Part shown: piece after piece, positions 25,658-34,747 of the stretch | How the letters are laid out: the number at the start of each line of letters is the position of its first letter | Numbering within the stretch: the first letter of the stretch is position 1 | Origin: an uncultured Flavobacteriaceae bacterium | GTDB taxonomy: Bacteria; Bacteroidota; Bacteroidia; Flavobacteriales; Flavobacteriaceae | Length of the DNA stretch: 64,000 nucleotides | Direction of reading: 5' to 3' | Assembly: GCA_947487895.1 (NCBI GenBank) | Contig: CANKYF010000017.1 | Span: forward strand, 1 to 64,000 | Translations under genes and position numbers: made by a program | Notes under the pieces: generated by a model | The model's database searches: none | Seen by the model: the letters and a program-made list of their open reading frames with translations, nothing else | What the model was told of the DNA's origin: nothing

Positions 25658-25685
25658 AAAAAGCCTCGTATTGCGAGGCTTTTTT
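25658..25685. terminator. Terminator after the M48 peptidase
   Basis: The stem aaaaagcctcg/cgaggcttttt has a short loop. It probably also serves the convergent ankyrin gene. Confidence 0.85.
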
Positions 25686-25726
25686 AATTGACTAACTCAA
25701 AATAATTATTTAAAAATATTATATAA

Positions 25727-26131
25727 TTACTTTTTCTTTTTCTTATCTAAAGCATCTTTAATTAAAGATGCCGCTTCATCTGCTCCATGCAATTGTGCAT
25801 ATTTAAGAGCAGTATAACTTTTAGTAGTTGAAGATCTCAACTTTAAATTTGCGCCTTCTTCTATTAAAAGTTTCAAAATATCTACTCTATTAAATTTAGC
25901 AGCATACATTGCAGGCGTCATCCCATTCGATTTTTCATTAACATCTGCTCCTCTTTCAATTAACTTCTTTACAGTGTCAAAATCTCCTTTTGCAATAGAT
26001 ACGCAAAATGAATTTACTTTAAAGAAATATTCAGATGAACTATTTTCAATAGTTAAAGGAGTAGTAAATGCATTTACTGAAACAACAGAAATACAAAGAG
26101 CAATAGCTGTGGTAATAATTGATTTTTTCAT
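25727..26131 (-). CDS. Small exported ankyrin-repeat protein
   Basis: 134 residues. Signal peptide to about 22 (A-L-C-I-S-V-V-S-V-N-A-F). Two to three ankyrin repeats follow (G-D-F-D-T-V-K-K-L-I-E-R-G-A-D-V-N; M-T-P-A-M-Y-A-A-K-F-N-R-V-D-I-L-K-L-L). A lysine-rich tail ends it. Periplasmic protein-binding role inferred; partner unknown. Divergent from gpmI. Confidence 0.85.
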   Translation of the reverse strand: MKKSIITTAIALCISVVSVNAFTTPLTIENSSSEYFFKVNSFCVSIAKGDFDTVKKLIERGADVNEKSNGMTPAMYAAKFNRVDILKLLIEEGANLKLRSSTTKSYTALKYAQLHGADEAASLIKDALDKKKKK

Positions 26132-26262
26132 GATGAAAGATTTTAAGTTTGATTAAATATGATTCGCTTTTTGATATATTAAAGAGACGACTTTTTTTTT
26201 AAATTGTTACAGTTAATTATTTTTATAACAGATTTTTAACGTTTTTTTCACATAGCATTAAC

Positions 26263-26274
26263 GAAAACGTTTTC
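26263..26274. promoter_or_regulatory. Perfect 12-bp palindrome, possible operator
   Basis: gaaaacgttttc lies between the divergent ankyrin and gpmI genes. The AACGTT centre is typical of LacI-type or similar dimer operators, but no regulator is encoded nearby. The rest of 26132-26383 shows only A/T-rich sequence and the gpmI promoter. Confidence 0.3.
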
Positions 26275-26352
26275 TTTAATAACTTTCCTAAAAAGCTAGA
26301 AAAAACAGGGTTTTTCGGCATTTTATTTTCATTATATTCTAATCAACTTCCA

Positions 26353-26360
26353 TATCTTTG
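26353..26360 (+). promoter_or_regulatory. -7 box for gpmI
   Basis: tatctttg matches TAnnTTTG exactly, 23 bp before the gpmI ATG. Confidence 0.6.
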
Positions 26361-26383
26361 CTTAGTTTTAAAATTTAACAAAA

Positions 26384-27898
26384 ATGAACAAAAAAGTAAT
26401 CTTAATGATACTTGATGGATGGGGAAATTCTCCAGATCCTAAAGTTTCTGCTATTGATAATGCCAAAACTCCTTTCATAGATTCCCTTTATAATAAATAT
26501 CCTTACGCTACATTAAGAACTGATGGTCTTCATGTAGGTTTACCAGAAGGACAAATGGGAAACAGCGAAGTTGGACACATGAATCTGGGAGCAGGGCGTA
26601 TAGTATATCAAGATTTAGCTAAAATTAACTTAGCTATAGAAAAAGATACTTTAAAAGATGAAAAAGTATTAATTGATGCTCTTAAATATGCATCAGATAA
26701 TAATAAAAATGTTCATTTTTTAGGACTTTTAAGTAACGGTGGAGTTCATGCTCACACTAGCCATTTAAAAGGCTTTATTGATGCTGCTAATAACGCAGGA
26801 GTAAATTCTTTTGTTCACGCTTTTACAGATGGTAGGGATGTTGATCCTAAATCTGGAAAAGGATATATTGAAGACTTAGAAAATTACATTGCAGGTACAA
26901 ATACCAAATTAGCCACTGTTACAGGACGTTATTACGCAATGGATAGAGATAAACGTTGGGAACGTGTACAATTAGCTTATGACGCTATAGTAAATGGCGT
27001 TGGAACTAAAACAACTAATGCTGCTGAATCTGTTCAATCTAATTATGACAACGATATAACAGATGAATTTGTTAAGCCATTAATTGTAACTAACGAAAAT
27101 GGAGAACCTATGGCAAAAGTTCAAAAAGACGATGTTGTAATATTCTATAATTTTAGAACAGATAGAGGTCGTGAATTAACAGAAATGTTAAACCAAAAAG
27201 ATTTCCCAGATTACAATACAGAAAAACTTGATTTATATTATGTAACCATTACTAATTATAGTGATGATTTTGAAGGTATTAAAGTCATTTTTAATAAAGA
27301 TAATATTTCTGAAACATTAGGTGAAGTTTTAGCCAAAAATGGTAAAAAACAAATTAGAATTGCCGAAACTGAAAAATACCCTCATGTTACATTTTTCTTT
27401 TCAGGAGGTCAAGAAACACCATTTGAAGGTGAGTCAAGAATTTTAAAAAATTCGCCAAAAGTAGCTACTTACGATTTAAAACCTGAAATGAGTGCTTATG
27501 AATTGCGTGATGCATTAGTACCAGAATTGCAAAAAGGTGAAGCTGATTTTGTTTGTCTAAACTTTGCGAATGGTGATATGGTTGGGCATACTGGTGTTAT
27601 GGAAGCTGCTATTAAAGCTTGTGAGGTAGTAGATGCTTGTGCTAAAGATGTTATTACAACGGGATTAGAAAATGGTTATACCACATTATTAATTGCAGAT
27701 CACGGTAATTGTGAAACTATGATTAATCCTGATGGATCTCCTCATACAGCGCATACTACAAACCCAGTACCTGTTATTTTAATAGACAACGATTTAAAGC
27801 AAATCAAAGACGGCGTTCTAGGTGATATGGCTCCAACTATCCTAAAACTTATAGGAGTTGAACAACCTGTAGCTATGACGCAACACTCATTAGTATAA
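26384..27898 (+). CDS. gpmI: 2,3-bisphosphoglycerate-independent phosphoglycerate mutase
   Basis: 504 residues, cytoplasmic. Interconverts 3- and 2-phosphoglycerate in glycolysis/gluconeogenesis. The alkaline-phosphatase fold starts I-L-M-I-L-D-G-W-G; the phosphoserine loop is M-G-N-S-E-V-G-H (Ser about 63); T-D-G-R-D-V-D-P-K-S-G and A-D-H-G-N-C-E complete the two-Mn site. Length standard. Own promoter and terminator, so monocistronic. Confidence 0.96.
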   Translation: MNKKVILMILDGWGNSPDPKVSAIDNAKTPFIDSLYNKYPYATLRTDGLHVGLPEGQMGNSEVGHMNLGAGRIVYQDLAKINLAIEKDTLKDEKVLIDALKYASDNNKNVHFLGLLSNGGVHAHTSHLKGFIDAANNAGVNSFVHAFTDGRDVDPKSGKGYIEDLENYIAGTNTKLATVTGRYYAMDRDKRWERVQLAYDAIVNGVGTKTTNAAESVQSNYDNDITDEFVKPLIVTNENGEPMAKVQKDDVVIFYNFRTDRGRELTEMLNQKDFPDYNTEKLDLYYVTITNYSDDFEGIKVIFNKDNISETLGEVLAKNGKKQIRIAETEKYPHVTFFFSGGQETPFEGESRILKNSPKVATYDLKPEMSAYELRDALVPELQKGEADFVCLNFANGDMVGHTGVMEAAIKACEVVDACAKDVITTGLENGYTTLLIADHGNCETMINPDGSPHTAHTTNPVPVILIDNDLKQIKDGVLGDMAPTILKLIGVEQPVAMTQHSLV

Positions 27899-27923
27899 TT
27901 AAAACTATTTTATAAAATATTTT

Positions 27924-27950
27924 AAAAGCCTGTTTTAAGCAGGCTTTTTT
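27924..27950 (+). terminator. Terminator after gpmI
   Basis: The hairpin aaaagcctg/caggctttttt ends in a T run. Confidence 0.85.
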
Positions 27951-28028
27951 GCACTAACGATCTAATTAGTAACACACTGAAAATCAAATACAAGTATACT
28001 GTTAAATTCAGATACTAAAAAAATAATG

Positions 28029-28036
28029 TACTTTTG
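28029..28036 (+). promoter_or_regulatory. -7 box for the HAD phosphatase gene
   Basis: tacttttg fits TAnnTTTG, 24 bp before the ATG. Confidence 0.5.
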
Positions 28037-28060
28037 TACAAACTCAAATCTACTCTCTAA

Positions 28061-28465
28061 ATGAAATTTAACCAACAATTGGTAATTGCAGTTGACTTTG
28101 ACGGCACAGTTGTAGAAGATGCCTATCCTAAGATAGGTAAACCTCAACTATTTGCTTTTGAAACCTTAAAAATGCTTCAAGATAAAGGCCATAGGTTAAT
28201 TTTATGGACCTACAGATCTGGCTCTAAACTAGATGAAGCTGTTAAATTCTGTGAAGATAATGGTCTTATTTTTTATGCCGTGAATAACAGTTTTCCTGAA
28301 GAAGAATTTCATAATGAAGTAAGCAGGAAAATTAATGCCGATTTATTCATTGACGATAGAAACTTTGGTGGTTTTCCTGGTTGGGGAGAAATTTATCAGG
28401 AAATAACAAACACTGCTCCACCTAAAATTGAAAAGAAAAAAGGTTTCTTTGGTCTTTTTAAATAG
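28061..28465 (+). CDS. BT0820-type HAD phosphatase
   Basis: 134 residues. HAD motif I is V-D-F-D-G-T-V-V (nucleophile Asp13), motif II is L-W-T-Y-R-S-G, and the acidic motif is L-F-I-D-D-R-N-F-G-G. It lacks a cap domain and matches the short Bacteroidota BT0820-like group. Substrate unknown. Confidence 0.85.
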   Translation: MKFNQQLVIAVDFDGTVVEDAYPKIGKPQLFAFETLKMLQDKGHRLILWTYRSGSKLDEAVKFCEDNGLIFYAVNNSFPEEEFHNEVSRKINADLFIDDRNFGGFPGWGEIYQEITNTAPPKIEKKKGFFGLFK

Positions 28466-28512
28466 CCACAAATCATATATTATTTTCTAATTCGTACTTG
28501 TCCAGTATTTAG

Positions 28513-28520
28513 TATCTTTG
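28513..28520 (+). promoter_or_regulatory. -7 box for map
   Basis: tatctttg fits TAnnTTTG exactly, 16 bp before the ATG of map. Confidence 0.55.
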
Positions 28521-28536
28521 CCATTATTTTTGAAGC

Positions 28537-29355
28537 ATGATAGTAGTTAAAACTAGAGAAGAAATTGAGTTAATGCGTGAAAGCGCTCTAATTGTATCTA
28601 AAACATTAGGTATTTTGGCCAAGGAAATTAAGCCAGGTATTACCACATTACAATTAGATAAAATTGCAGAAGAGCATATTAGAGATCATGGTGCTGAACC
28701 TGGCTTTTTAGGATTATATGACTTTCCTAATACGCTTTGCATGAGTCCAAACGAGCAAGTGGTACATGGCATTCCTAATGGCACTCCCCTAGAAGAAGGT
28801 GATATTATATCTATAGACTGTGGAGCTTTAAAAAATGATTTTTATGGAGATCATGCTTATACATTTGCTATAGGTGAAATTGATGAAGCCACAAAAAAAC
28901 TACTTCAAGTTACCAAAGAGTCTCTTTACGTTGGTATTAGAGAATTTAAAGCCAATAATAGAGTTGGAGATGTAGGTTATGCCATTCAGCAATATTGTGA
29001 ATCTCATGGTTATGGAGTTGTTAGAGAGTTAGTTGGTCATGGTCTTGGAAAAAAAATGCATGAAGATCCTGAAATGCCTAATTACGGCAGACGAGGAAAG
29101 GGCAAAAAATTTGTAGAAGGTATGGTAGTTGCTATTGAGCCTATGATTAACTTAGGAACTCATAGAATTAAACAACATAGAGATGGTTGGACCATTACTA
29201 CCCAAGATAAAAAACCAAGTGCACATTTTGAACATGATGTAGCCTTGGTTGATGGAAAACCTGAATTACTTTCAACTTTTGCATATATTTATGATGCTTT
29301 AGGAATTGAAAGCGATGAAGAATTAAAATTTAGACAAAACGCTTTGGTGTTATAA
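28537..29355 (+). CDS. map: Type I methionine aminopeptidase
   Basis: 272 residues. Removes initiator Met. Metal ligands: I-S-I-D-C-G-A, F-Y-G-D-H-A-Y-T, V-G-H-G-L-G-K-K-M-H-E-D-P and V-A-I-E-P-M-I; G-W-T-I-T-T-Q-D-K-K-P-S-A-H-F-E-H precedes the last ligand Glu. Slightly longer than E. coli Map, as usual in Bacteroidota. The cupin gene follows by 2 bp. Confidence 0.96.
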   Translation: MIVVKTREEIELMRESALIVSKTLGILAKEIKPGITTLQLDKIAEEHIRDHGAEPGFLGLYDFPNTLCMSPNEQVVHGIPNGTPLEEGDIISIDCGALKNDFYGDHAYTFAIGEIDEATKKLLQVTKESLYVGIREFKANNRVGDVGYAIQQYCESHGYGVVRELVGHGLGKKMHEDPEMPNYGRRGKGKKFVEGMVVAIEPMINLGTHRIKQHRDGWTITTQDKKPSAHFEHDVALVDGKPELLSTFAYIYDALGIESDEELKFRQNALVL

Positions 29356-29357
29356 TC

Positions 29358-29675
29358 ATGACTATTAAAATTGAGGATATTGCTAAAAAAGAACTTGTTA
29401 AAGGTATAACCGGCAGATATGTTCATTCAAAAAATGTAACAGTTGGTTATATCAATATTGATAAAGGCGCTATTTTACCAGAACATTCTCATGTTAATGA
29501 ACAAATAACACAAATGATTTCAGGTAATTTAGAAATGACTATTAATGGTATAACTAAAGTACTTGAACCAGATACCATAATCATTATCCCTTCAAATGCA
29601 ATTCATAGCGCTGTTGCCCTTACAGATTGTGTCGTTATTGATACCTTCTACCCTATTCGCGAAGATTATAAATAA
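29358..29675 (+). CDS. Single-domain cupin protein
   Basis: 105 residues. The conserved cupin metal motif P-E-H-S-H-V-N-E-Q-I-T appears with G-x-L-E-M-T-I and P-S-N-A-I-H-S-A. Small metal-binding barrel of unknown substrate. Very tight spacing to map and the following methyltransferase suggests one transcript. Confidence 0.85.
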   Translation: MTIKIEDIAKKELVKGITGRYVHSKNVTVGYINIDKGAILPEHSHVNEQITQMISGNLEMTINGITKVLEPDTIIIIPSNAIHSAVALTDCVVIDTFYPIREDYK

Positions 29676-29681
29676 TCTCTC

Positions 29682-30446
29682 TTGAAAAAGTTATTCAAAT
29701 TTCTACTCAATATAATCCCAAGACCCTTATTAATAAGAGTTAGTTACCTTGTGAGGCCTATAATAGCTTTCTTTTTAAGAGGTGATAATTTTGTAGATCC
29801 TATAGATAGTAAAAGTTTTAAATCGTTTTTACCGTATGGCTATGGCAACCAACGTAATAATGTTTTATCTCCTTCTACACTTTCCTTAGAAAGACATAGA
29901 CTACTTTGGTTATATCTAAAAAACGAAAGTGATTTTTTTACAACACCAAGTAAAGTATTGCACTTTGCGCCAGAACAAGCGTTCTATAAAAGATTCAAAA
30001 AAATGAATCATTTAGAATATACAACTACAGATTTAAACTCACCATTAGCAGATGTAAAGGCAGATATCTGCAATTTACCTTTTGAAGACAATTCTTTTGA
30101 TGTTATTTTTTGTAATCATGTTTTAGAGCACATTCCAGATGATACTAAGGCAATGCAAGAATTATATAGAATTATGAAGCCAGGTGGCTGGGGTGTATTT
30201 CAAATACCGCAAGATTTAAATAGAGCTACTACTTTTGAAGATGATAGTATTACTGATAAAAAAGAACGCGCCAAAATATTTGGTCAGTATGATCATGTTA
30301 GAATTTACGGAAGAGATTATTTTGATAAATTACGCAGCGTTGGTTTTAATGTTGAAGAAGTAAATTATACAGCAGATTTTACCGAAGAGGATATTTTAAA
30401 ATACAGTTTAGCCAAAGGCGAAATAATACCTTTAGTTCACAAATAG
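29682..30446 (+). CDS. Class I SAM-dependent methyltransferase
   Basis: 254 residues with a TTG start 6 bp after the cupin stop. A hydrophobic, basic N-terminus (about 1-30) may contact the membrane. The Methyltransf_11 core: V-L-H-F-A-P-E replaces the usual glycine-rich motif I, T-T-D-L-N-S follows, and F-D-V-I-F-C-N-H-V-L-E-H-I is motif IV. Similar proteins act on sugars or lipids; substrate here is unknown. Confidence 0.82.
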   Translation: MKKLFKFLLNIIPRPLLIRVSYLVRPIIAFFLRGDNFVDPIDSKSFKSFLPYGYGNQRNNVLSPSTLSLERHRLLWLYLKNESDFFTTPSKVLHFAPEQAFYKRFKKMNHLEYTTTDLNSPLADVKADICNLPFEDNSFDVIFCNHVLEHIPDDTKAMQELYRIMKPGGWGVFQIPQDLNRATTFEDDSITDKKERAKIFGQYDHVRIYGRDYFDKLRSVGFNVEEVNYTADFTEEDILKYSLAKGEIIPLVHK

Positions 30447-30456
30447 TTTTACAAAA

Positions 30457-30825
30457 ATGACACAGCAAGTTATTATAATCACAGGCGCTTTATTTGGAAT
30501 GTTATCTGTTATTTTTGGAGCATTTGGAGCACATGCACTAAAAAAAACACTATCTAAAGAACAACTTAAAAGTTTTGAAACAGGCGTAAAATATCAAATG
30601 TATCACGCTATCGTTTTATTAGTTCTTGGGTTTAATTTTGAATATTCTACCAATGCCATATACTGGTGTTTTATATTAGGTATAGTACTTTTCTCTTTTA
30701 GTATTTATGGACTTGTTTTAAGTGATTCTAAAGGCAAAAAATTAAAATTCTTGGGACCAATTACACCATTAGGAGGCTTACTTTTTGTTGTAGGTTGGTT
30801 ATTAATAATTATCAATGTAATCTAA
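30457..30825 (+). CDS. DUF423 family inner-membrane protein
   Basis: 122 residues, four membrane helices. The signature F-G-A-F-G-A-H-A-L-K (about 22-31), Y-Q-M-Y-H-A and a C-terminal G-P-I-T-P-L-G-G are those of the DUF423/YgdD family. Function unknown. It overlaps the convergent apbE stop by 4 bp. Confidence 0.9.
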   Translation: MTQQVIIITGALFGMLSVIFGAFGAHALKKTLSKEQLKSFETGVKYQMYHAIVLLVLGFNFEYSTNAIYWCFILGIVLFSFSIYGLVLSDSKGKKLKFLGPITPLGGLLFVVGWLLIIINVI

Positions 30826-31838
30826 GATTCAGGAAACCCATTTAAAGCTAAAGTTTCAAACTCCTTGTTTTTGTTTTCAAAAATTAAAAACACTTTAAGT
30901 TCAGGGTGTTTTGTTAAAAAACTTTTTACTCTTTTTATACCCATCGTTTTAAATGCAGTAGCATAAGCATCAGCAGTCATACAATCATCAGCAATGACCG
31001 AAATACTTAATAAATTGGTTTTGCTAGAATACCCTGTTTTCGTATCAATTATATGCGAATATCTGTTGCCATTTTCATCAACTTTAAATTTTCTATACGT
31101 CCCTGAAGTAGCCATAGCGGCATCTTTCAAACTAATAGCTTTTAAAATAGATTGATGACCATCAAAATGAGGATTTTCAACCCCTACTTTCCAAGGTAAC
31201 TGTTTCTCTATGTTTTCGCCTTTAACTCTTATCTCCCCTCCTATTTCAACTAAATAATTTTTAATACCCTTACTCTCTAAAAATTCACTAATCACATCAA
31301 CACCATACCCCTTTGCAAGTGCATTAAACTCTAAGTAAATATTAGAATCTGCTTTTTCAATATCATGTCCTTTTCTTGTAGTTTTGTTAAAACCTACGTA
31401 CTGCATTAAGCTATCAATTTTTAAACTATCTAAATCTTTAATAGCCTTTTCTGCACCAAAACTCCAAGCATTTACCACGTTACCAATAGTAGGATCAAAA
31501 GCACCTTCGGTTAAATTAAAAATAGCTTTAGACCTATCATATACTTTTATAAAATGATGGTCTATTTTTATAGTTTCATTTCTATTTAATTTTGAAATGT
31601 CTGAATTTGCTTGATAGGTAGATAACGATTTATTCAATACATAAAATAAGCTATCAAACTCCTTTTGATGATTAACTTCAGAATTATATATGAATGAGTA
31701 AGACGTACCAAAAACACTTCCTGATAGCTTTGTGTTTTTTATGTCTTGCTTACAGGAAAACAAACAAAAAGTTAGAACCACCCCAATAATAAGTTTAAAA
31801 ACTTTTTGGGGTTTCTCACTTCTTTCAAAATGACACAT
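30822..31838 (-). CDS. apbE: FAD:protein FMN transferase
   Basis: 338 residues from the ATG at 31838; in-frame ATGs at 31862 and 31847 are also possible. Lipoprotein signal L-C-F-L-F-S-C-like (F-C-L-F-S-C) places it on the periplasmic side. ApbE marks: F-N-A-L-A-K-G-Y-G-V-D, V-E-I-G-G-E-I-R, the S-H-I-I-D-T-K-T-G-Y motif and S-V-I-A-D-D-C-M-T-A-D-A-Y-A-T (Mg/FAD). It attaches FMN to Thr of NqrB and NqrC, encoded 6 kb away. The n-region of the signal peptide reads C-H-F-E-R-S-E, a translated piece of the dispersed GTCATTtcGAA-type repeat. Confidence 0.92.
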   Translation of the reverse strand: MCHFERSEKPQKVFKLIIGVVLTFCLFSCKQDIKNTKLSGSVFGTSYSFIYNSEVNHQKEFDSLFYVLNKSLSTYQANSDISKLNRNETIKIDHHFIKVYDRSKAIFNLTEGAFDPTIGNVVNAWSFGAEKAIKDLDSLKIDSLMQYVGFNKTTRKGHDIEKADSNIYLEFNALAKGYGVDVISEFLESKGIKNYLVEIGGEIRVKGENIEKQLPWKVGVENPHFDGHQSILKAISLKDAAMATSGTYRKFKVDENGNRYSHIIDTKTGYSSKTNLLSISVIADDCMTADAYATAFKTMGIKRVKSFLTKHPELKVFLIFENKNKEFETLALNGFPES

Positions 31839-31877
31839 AGCCTTCATCTTTGTAGCTTTCATTTTCTTTTCTATGTT

Positions 31878-32255
31878 CTAATTTAAGTTAGTTTCGACTA
31901 CTTGAATACCGTTATATTCTATTAAATATTCTTCATTTAAAAGTAATGGTGAATTTTCATCTTTTGGATTTCCCAATCCCACACCTGCATATAATACTTT
32001 AGCATCATTTTCTCTGGCATGTTTTTTAAAAGACTCCATCCAAATTACATCATAGTTATTAGGATTATCTGGCAACAAGACGGCTTTAACAATCACAAAA
32101 TAGTATTGTTTATTCTTGTCGATACATACAAACTGCGGATGTTTTTTTAATTGACTATTTATGGCTATAAATTCAAAACCACGTTGTTCTAAATCTTTGC
32201 CAACATGATTCATAGCCAAATTGTGAAGCTCTTGGGGTGTAAGTGGTTTACTCAT
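31878..32255 (-). CDS. Small uncharacterised protein near apbE
   Basis: 125 residues, soluble. It has E-L-H-N-L-A-M-N-x-V-G-K-D-L-E-x-x-G-F-E-F at the start and a V-L-Y-A-G-V-G-L-G-N strand. As I recall, homologues are often labelled as NQR subunit F in databases, but there is no ferredoxin or FAD/NAD motif here, so that name is unsupported by the sequence. It lies upstream of apbE in one transcription unit (15-39 bp gap depending on the apbE start), which keeps a link to flavin transfer possible. Confidence 0.75.
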   Translation of the reverse strand: MSKPLTPQELHNLAMNHVGKDLEQRGFEFIAINSQLKKHPQFVCIDKNKQYYFVIVKAVLLPDNPNNYDVIWMESFKKHARENDAKVLYAGVGLGNPKDENSPLLLNEEYLIEYNGIQVVETNLN

Positions 32256-32333
32256 GGTGCAAAAATAACATTAAAAACCATGCTTTTAAACCGTATTTAA
32301 AAATGTTTAAATTTATACCTTCAACCAACTTTA

Positions 32334-33773
32334 ATGAGCACACATACTTTATCTAAAAAGATTGGATTATTTCTAGGTCCACTAGTTTTTATTAGTCTTA
32401 AAATTATTCCTTTTGAAATTATTTCTGATAAAGGCGACACTGTTTTAGCTGTTGCTTTCTGGATGATCTGTTGGTGGATCACTGAAGCTGTTTCAATTTC
32501 TGTTACCGCTTTATTGCCATTATTATTATTTCCTTTGTTTAAAGTCATGCCTATAGCTGATGTTGGAGCAAATTATGGTAGCCCCATTGTATTTTTATTC
32601 TTTGGAGGTTTTGTATTGGCTTTAGCTCTAGAAAAAGTAAATCTACACAAACGTATTGCTCTTAATATTATAAAAAAGACAGGAACTACACCTAATAAGG
32701 TCATTTTGGGTTTTATGATTGCCACAGCTTTTATGAGTATGTGGATTAGTAATACAGCCAGTACAGTAGTGATGTTACCCATTGCCATGTCCGTCATTCA
32801 ATTATTGATTGATGATGAAGATGGTTTTACTAAAAAAGATCAAAATTTTGCCTTAAGCGTTATGCTAGGAATAGCGTTTTCTGCCAATGCAGGAGGTATA
32901 GCAACTGTTATTGGTACGCCGCCAAATTCCGTTCTTATTGGTCTTTTGGAAAACGAATACAATATTGAAATATCATTTCTTAATTGGATGCTTTTAGGTC
33001 TGCCTTTTTCTGCTATTTTAATTACAATCATTTATTTGGTGATGGTAAAATGGTTATTTCCAAACACTGGATTAACATTTAAAACTTCTGAAACTATTAT
33101 AGATAATGAATTAAAGAACCTTGGAAACATAACTGCTAAAGAAAAACATGTACTCATTATTTTTGCTGTTACTGTGAGTCTTTGGATATTCAGATCACTT
33201 ATTAACTCATTAATTCCAAATCTTGGACTCTCTGATACCATGATAAGTATTTTTGGAGCACTCGCACTTTTCACAGTGCCCTTCAATTTTAAAAAAGGGG
33301 AGTTTATTTTAGTTTGGACAGACACTCAAAAACTAGCTTGGGGGATTCTTATTCTATTTGGAGGTGGTTTAGCACTTGCCAAAGGGATGTCTTCTAGTGG
33401 TATTGTAGATGCTGTAGCTACTTTAATAGCAAATAGCAATATAAGTATCTTATTAATGGCTTCATTATTAATCTTCTTGATGCTATTCATGACTGAACTT
33501 ATGAGTAACGTAGCTTTGGTAGCTGTTTTGGCACCTGTAGTGGCTGGTATTGCCTTAGGATTAGATATTCCTATTCTCTATTTATTAATTCCTGTAACTA
33601 TGGCAAGTAGCTGTGCATTTATGTTGCCTATGGCTACACCACCTAATGCCATAGTTTTTGCTAGTGGTTTTATAAAAGTAAATGAAATGGCTAGAGTTGG
33701 AATTATCTTGAATTTAATTGCTGTATTTTTGCTAATTCTCGTTTTTAAATTCTTTGTACCATTAATTTTCTAA
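32334..33773 (+). CDS. DASS/SLC13 sodium-coupled anion transporter
   Basis: 479 residues, about 11-12 membrane helices, inner membrane. The two S-N-T-A-S / S-N-V-A-L type motifs of the family are present: W-I-S-N-T-A-S-T-V-V-M-L-P and L-M-S-N-V-A-L-V-A-V-L-A-P, each with a matching G-T-P-P-N or A-T-P-P-N-A. Probable substrates are C4-dicarboxylates or citrate with Na+, which would use the Na+ gradient made by NQR; specificity cannot be read from sequence. Confidence 0.92.
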   Translation: MSTHTLSKKIGLFLGPLVFISLKIIPFEIISDKGDTVLAVAFWMICWWITEAVSISVTALLPLLLFPLFKVMPIADVGANYGSPIVFLFFGGFVLALALEKVNLHKRIALNIIKKTGTTPNKVILGFMIATAFMSMWISNTASTVVMLPIAMSVIQLLIDDEDGFTKKDQNFALSVMLGIAFSANAGGIATVIGTPPNSVLIGLLENEYNIEISFLNWMLLGLPFSAILITIIYLVMVKWLFPNTGLTFKTSETIIDNELKNLGNITAKEKHVLIIFAVTVSLWIFRSLINSLIPNLGLSDTMISIFGALALFTVPFNFKKGEFILVWTDTQKLAWGILILFGGGLALAKGMSSSGIVDAVATLIANSNISILLMASLLIFLMLFMTELMSNVALVAVLAPVVAGIALGLDIPILYLLIPVTMASSCAFMLPMATPPNAIVFASGFIKVNEMARVGIILNLIAVFLLILVFKFFVPLIF

Positions 33774-33776
33774 GAA

Positions 33777-34646
33777 TCACTTAAATCTAACAAATTTAGA
33801 ATCGTAAAATGTATAGTTTGATACGGGAATAACAGTCCCTTTTTCTAAATGATACCATGGTGAAATCGTATTATTTTCTAAATTTTTCACCAAATGCACA
33901 CTTTGCGCGGGTGTATTCCCTTGAAATAATAAATACAGTTTTTCACCATTTGTATTCACTATTTCATCGCAAATCATAACAATATGCCCAGGAGAACCTC
34001 CAATAATGAGCATATCTCCTATTTTAAGGTTTTTTGCATCATTCACTTTTGGTAATTCGTGATACAATGACAAAGTGCCAGAATAGATATAAATTAAATT
34101 CAAGTATTTATAAAAATTAGCTTTGGAATGATCTTTAGAAGCTGTTTTATGAAAGCTTACTTTATTACCTTTTATTTTTGGTCTGTAACCTTCAGCATAT
34201 TTAATCCAAGAACAATAATGTCCGCTGGTAAAATTAAATCCTATTTCAGACTTTCTATTGCTATCCCATAAATACTCACTTCTTATACGAATTAAAGCAT
34301 CTGCGCATTGTTGTAATCCATTTTTAGGTACTGGAATATCTAAAACTCCAATATGTCCCATTTGCCAGAAATATTCGCTTCCATCATAATTAATAATTTT
34401 AGAACCGAATGCTTTTAACTTATAGTTTCTTAAGTACTCCTGAAACGATCCTTTTTTATATTCAACACGTTTATAGTCTTTAGGAATTTTAACCCTATCT
34501 TTAATAGTTACACCTTCTTTATTGATTAAATCAACTGGTTTTACAGTGGTAATAATAGCATTCGCAGTACGCTTTACAGGTTTAAATTGAAAAGCTGTTA
34601 TTATAATTAAGACAAGAACTGATAAAATTAAAAGTATTTTTCGCAT
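33777..34646 (-). CDS. DUF4846 family exported protein
   Basis: 289 residues. N-terminal membrane/signal segment (I-L-L-I-L-S-V-L-V-L-I-I-I). The domain contains Y-F-W-Q-M-G-H-I-G-V-L-D, Q-Q-C-A-D-A-L-I-R-I-R-S-E-Y, S-P-G-H-I-V-M-I, and L-L-F-Q-G-N-T-P-A-Q-S, which I recognise as DUF4846. The conserved Cys and the P-G-H-x-V-x-I segment look like an NlpC/P60-like arrangement, but no activity is known. Stops 3 bp from the convergent transporter stop. Confidence 0.85.
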   Translation of the reverse strand: MRKILLILSVLVLIIITAFQFKPVKRTANAIITTVKPVDLINKEGVTIKDRVKIPKDYKRVEYKKGSFQEYLRNYKLKAFGSKIINYDGSEYFWQMGHIGVLDIPVPKNGLQQCADALIRIRSEYLWDSNRKSEIGFNFTSGHYCSWIKYAEGYRPKIKGNKVSFHKTASKDHSKANFYKYLNLIYIYSGTLSLYHELPKVNDAKNLKIGDMLIIGGSPGHIVMICDEIVNTNGEKLYLLFQGNTPAQSVHLVKNLENNTISPWYHLEKGTVIPVSNYTFYDSKFVRFK

Positions 34647-34747
34647 AAAAACTAAACGATTAGGTAAGCCTTTTCGTATTGAAATATAAAATTATGTAAC
34701 TTACAAACACAATTATTAACTTTTAATTAAGTTTTAAAACTAACCTC

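Noticed and set aside
31878-32255. Naming this gene nqrF
   Set aside because: No 2Fe-2S, FAD or NADH motif and only 125 residues; the true nqrF is at 37117-38430.
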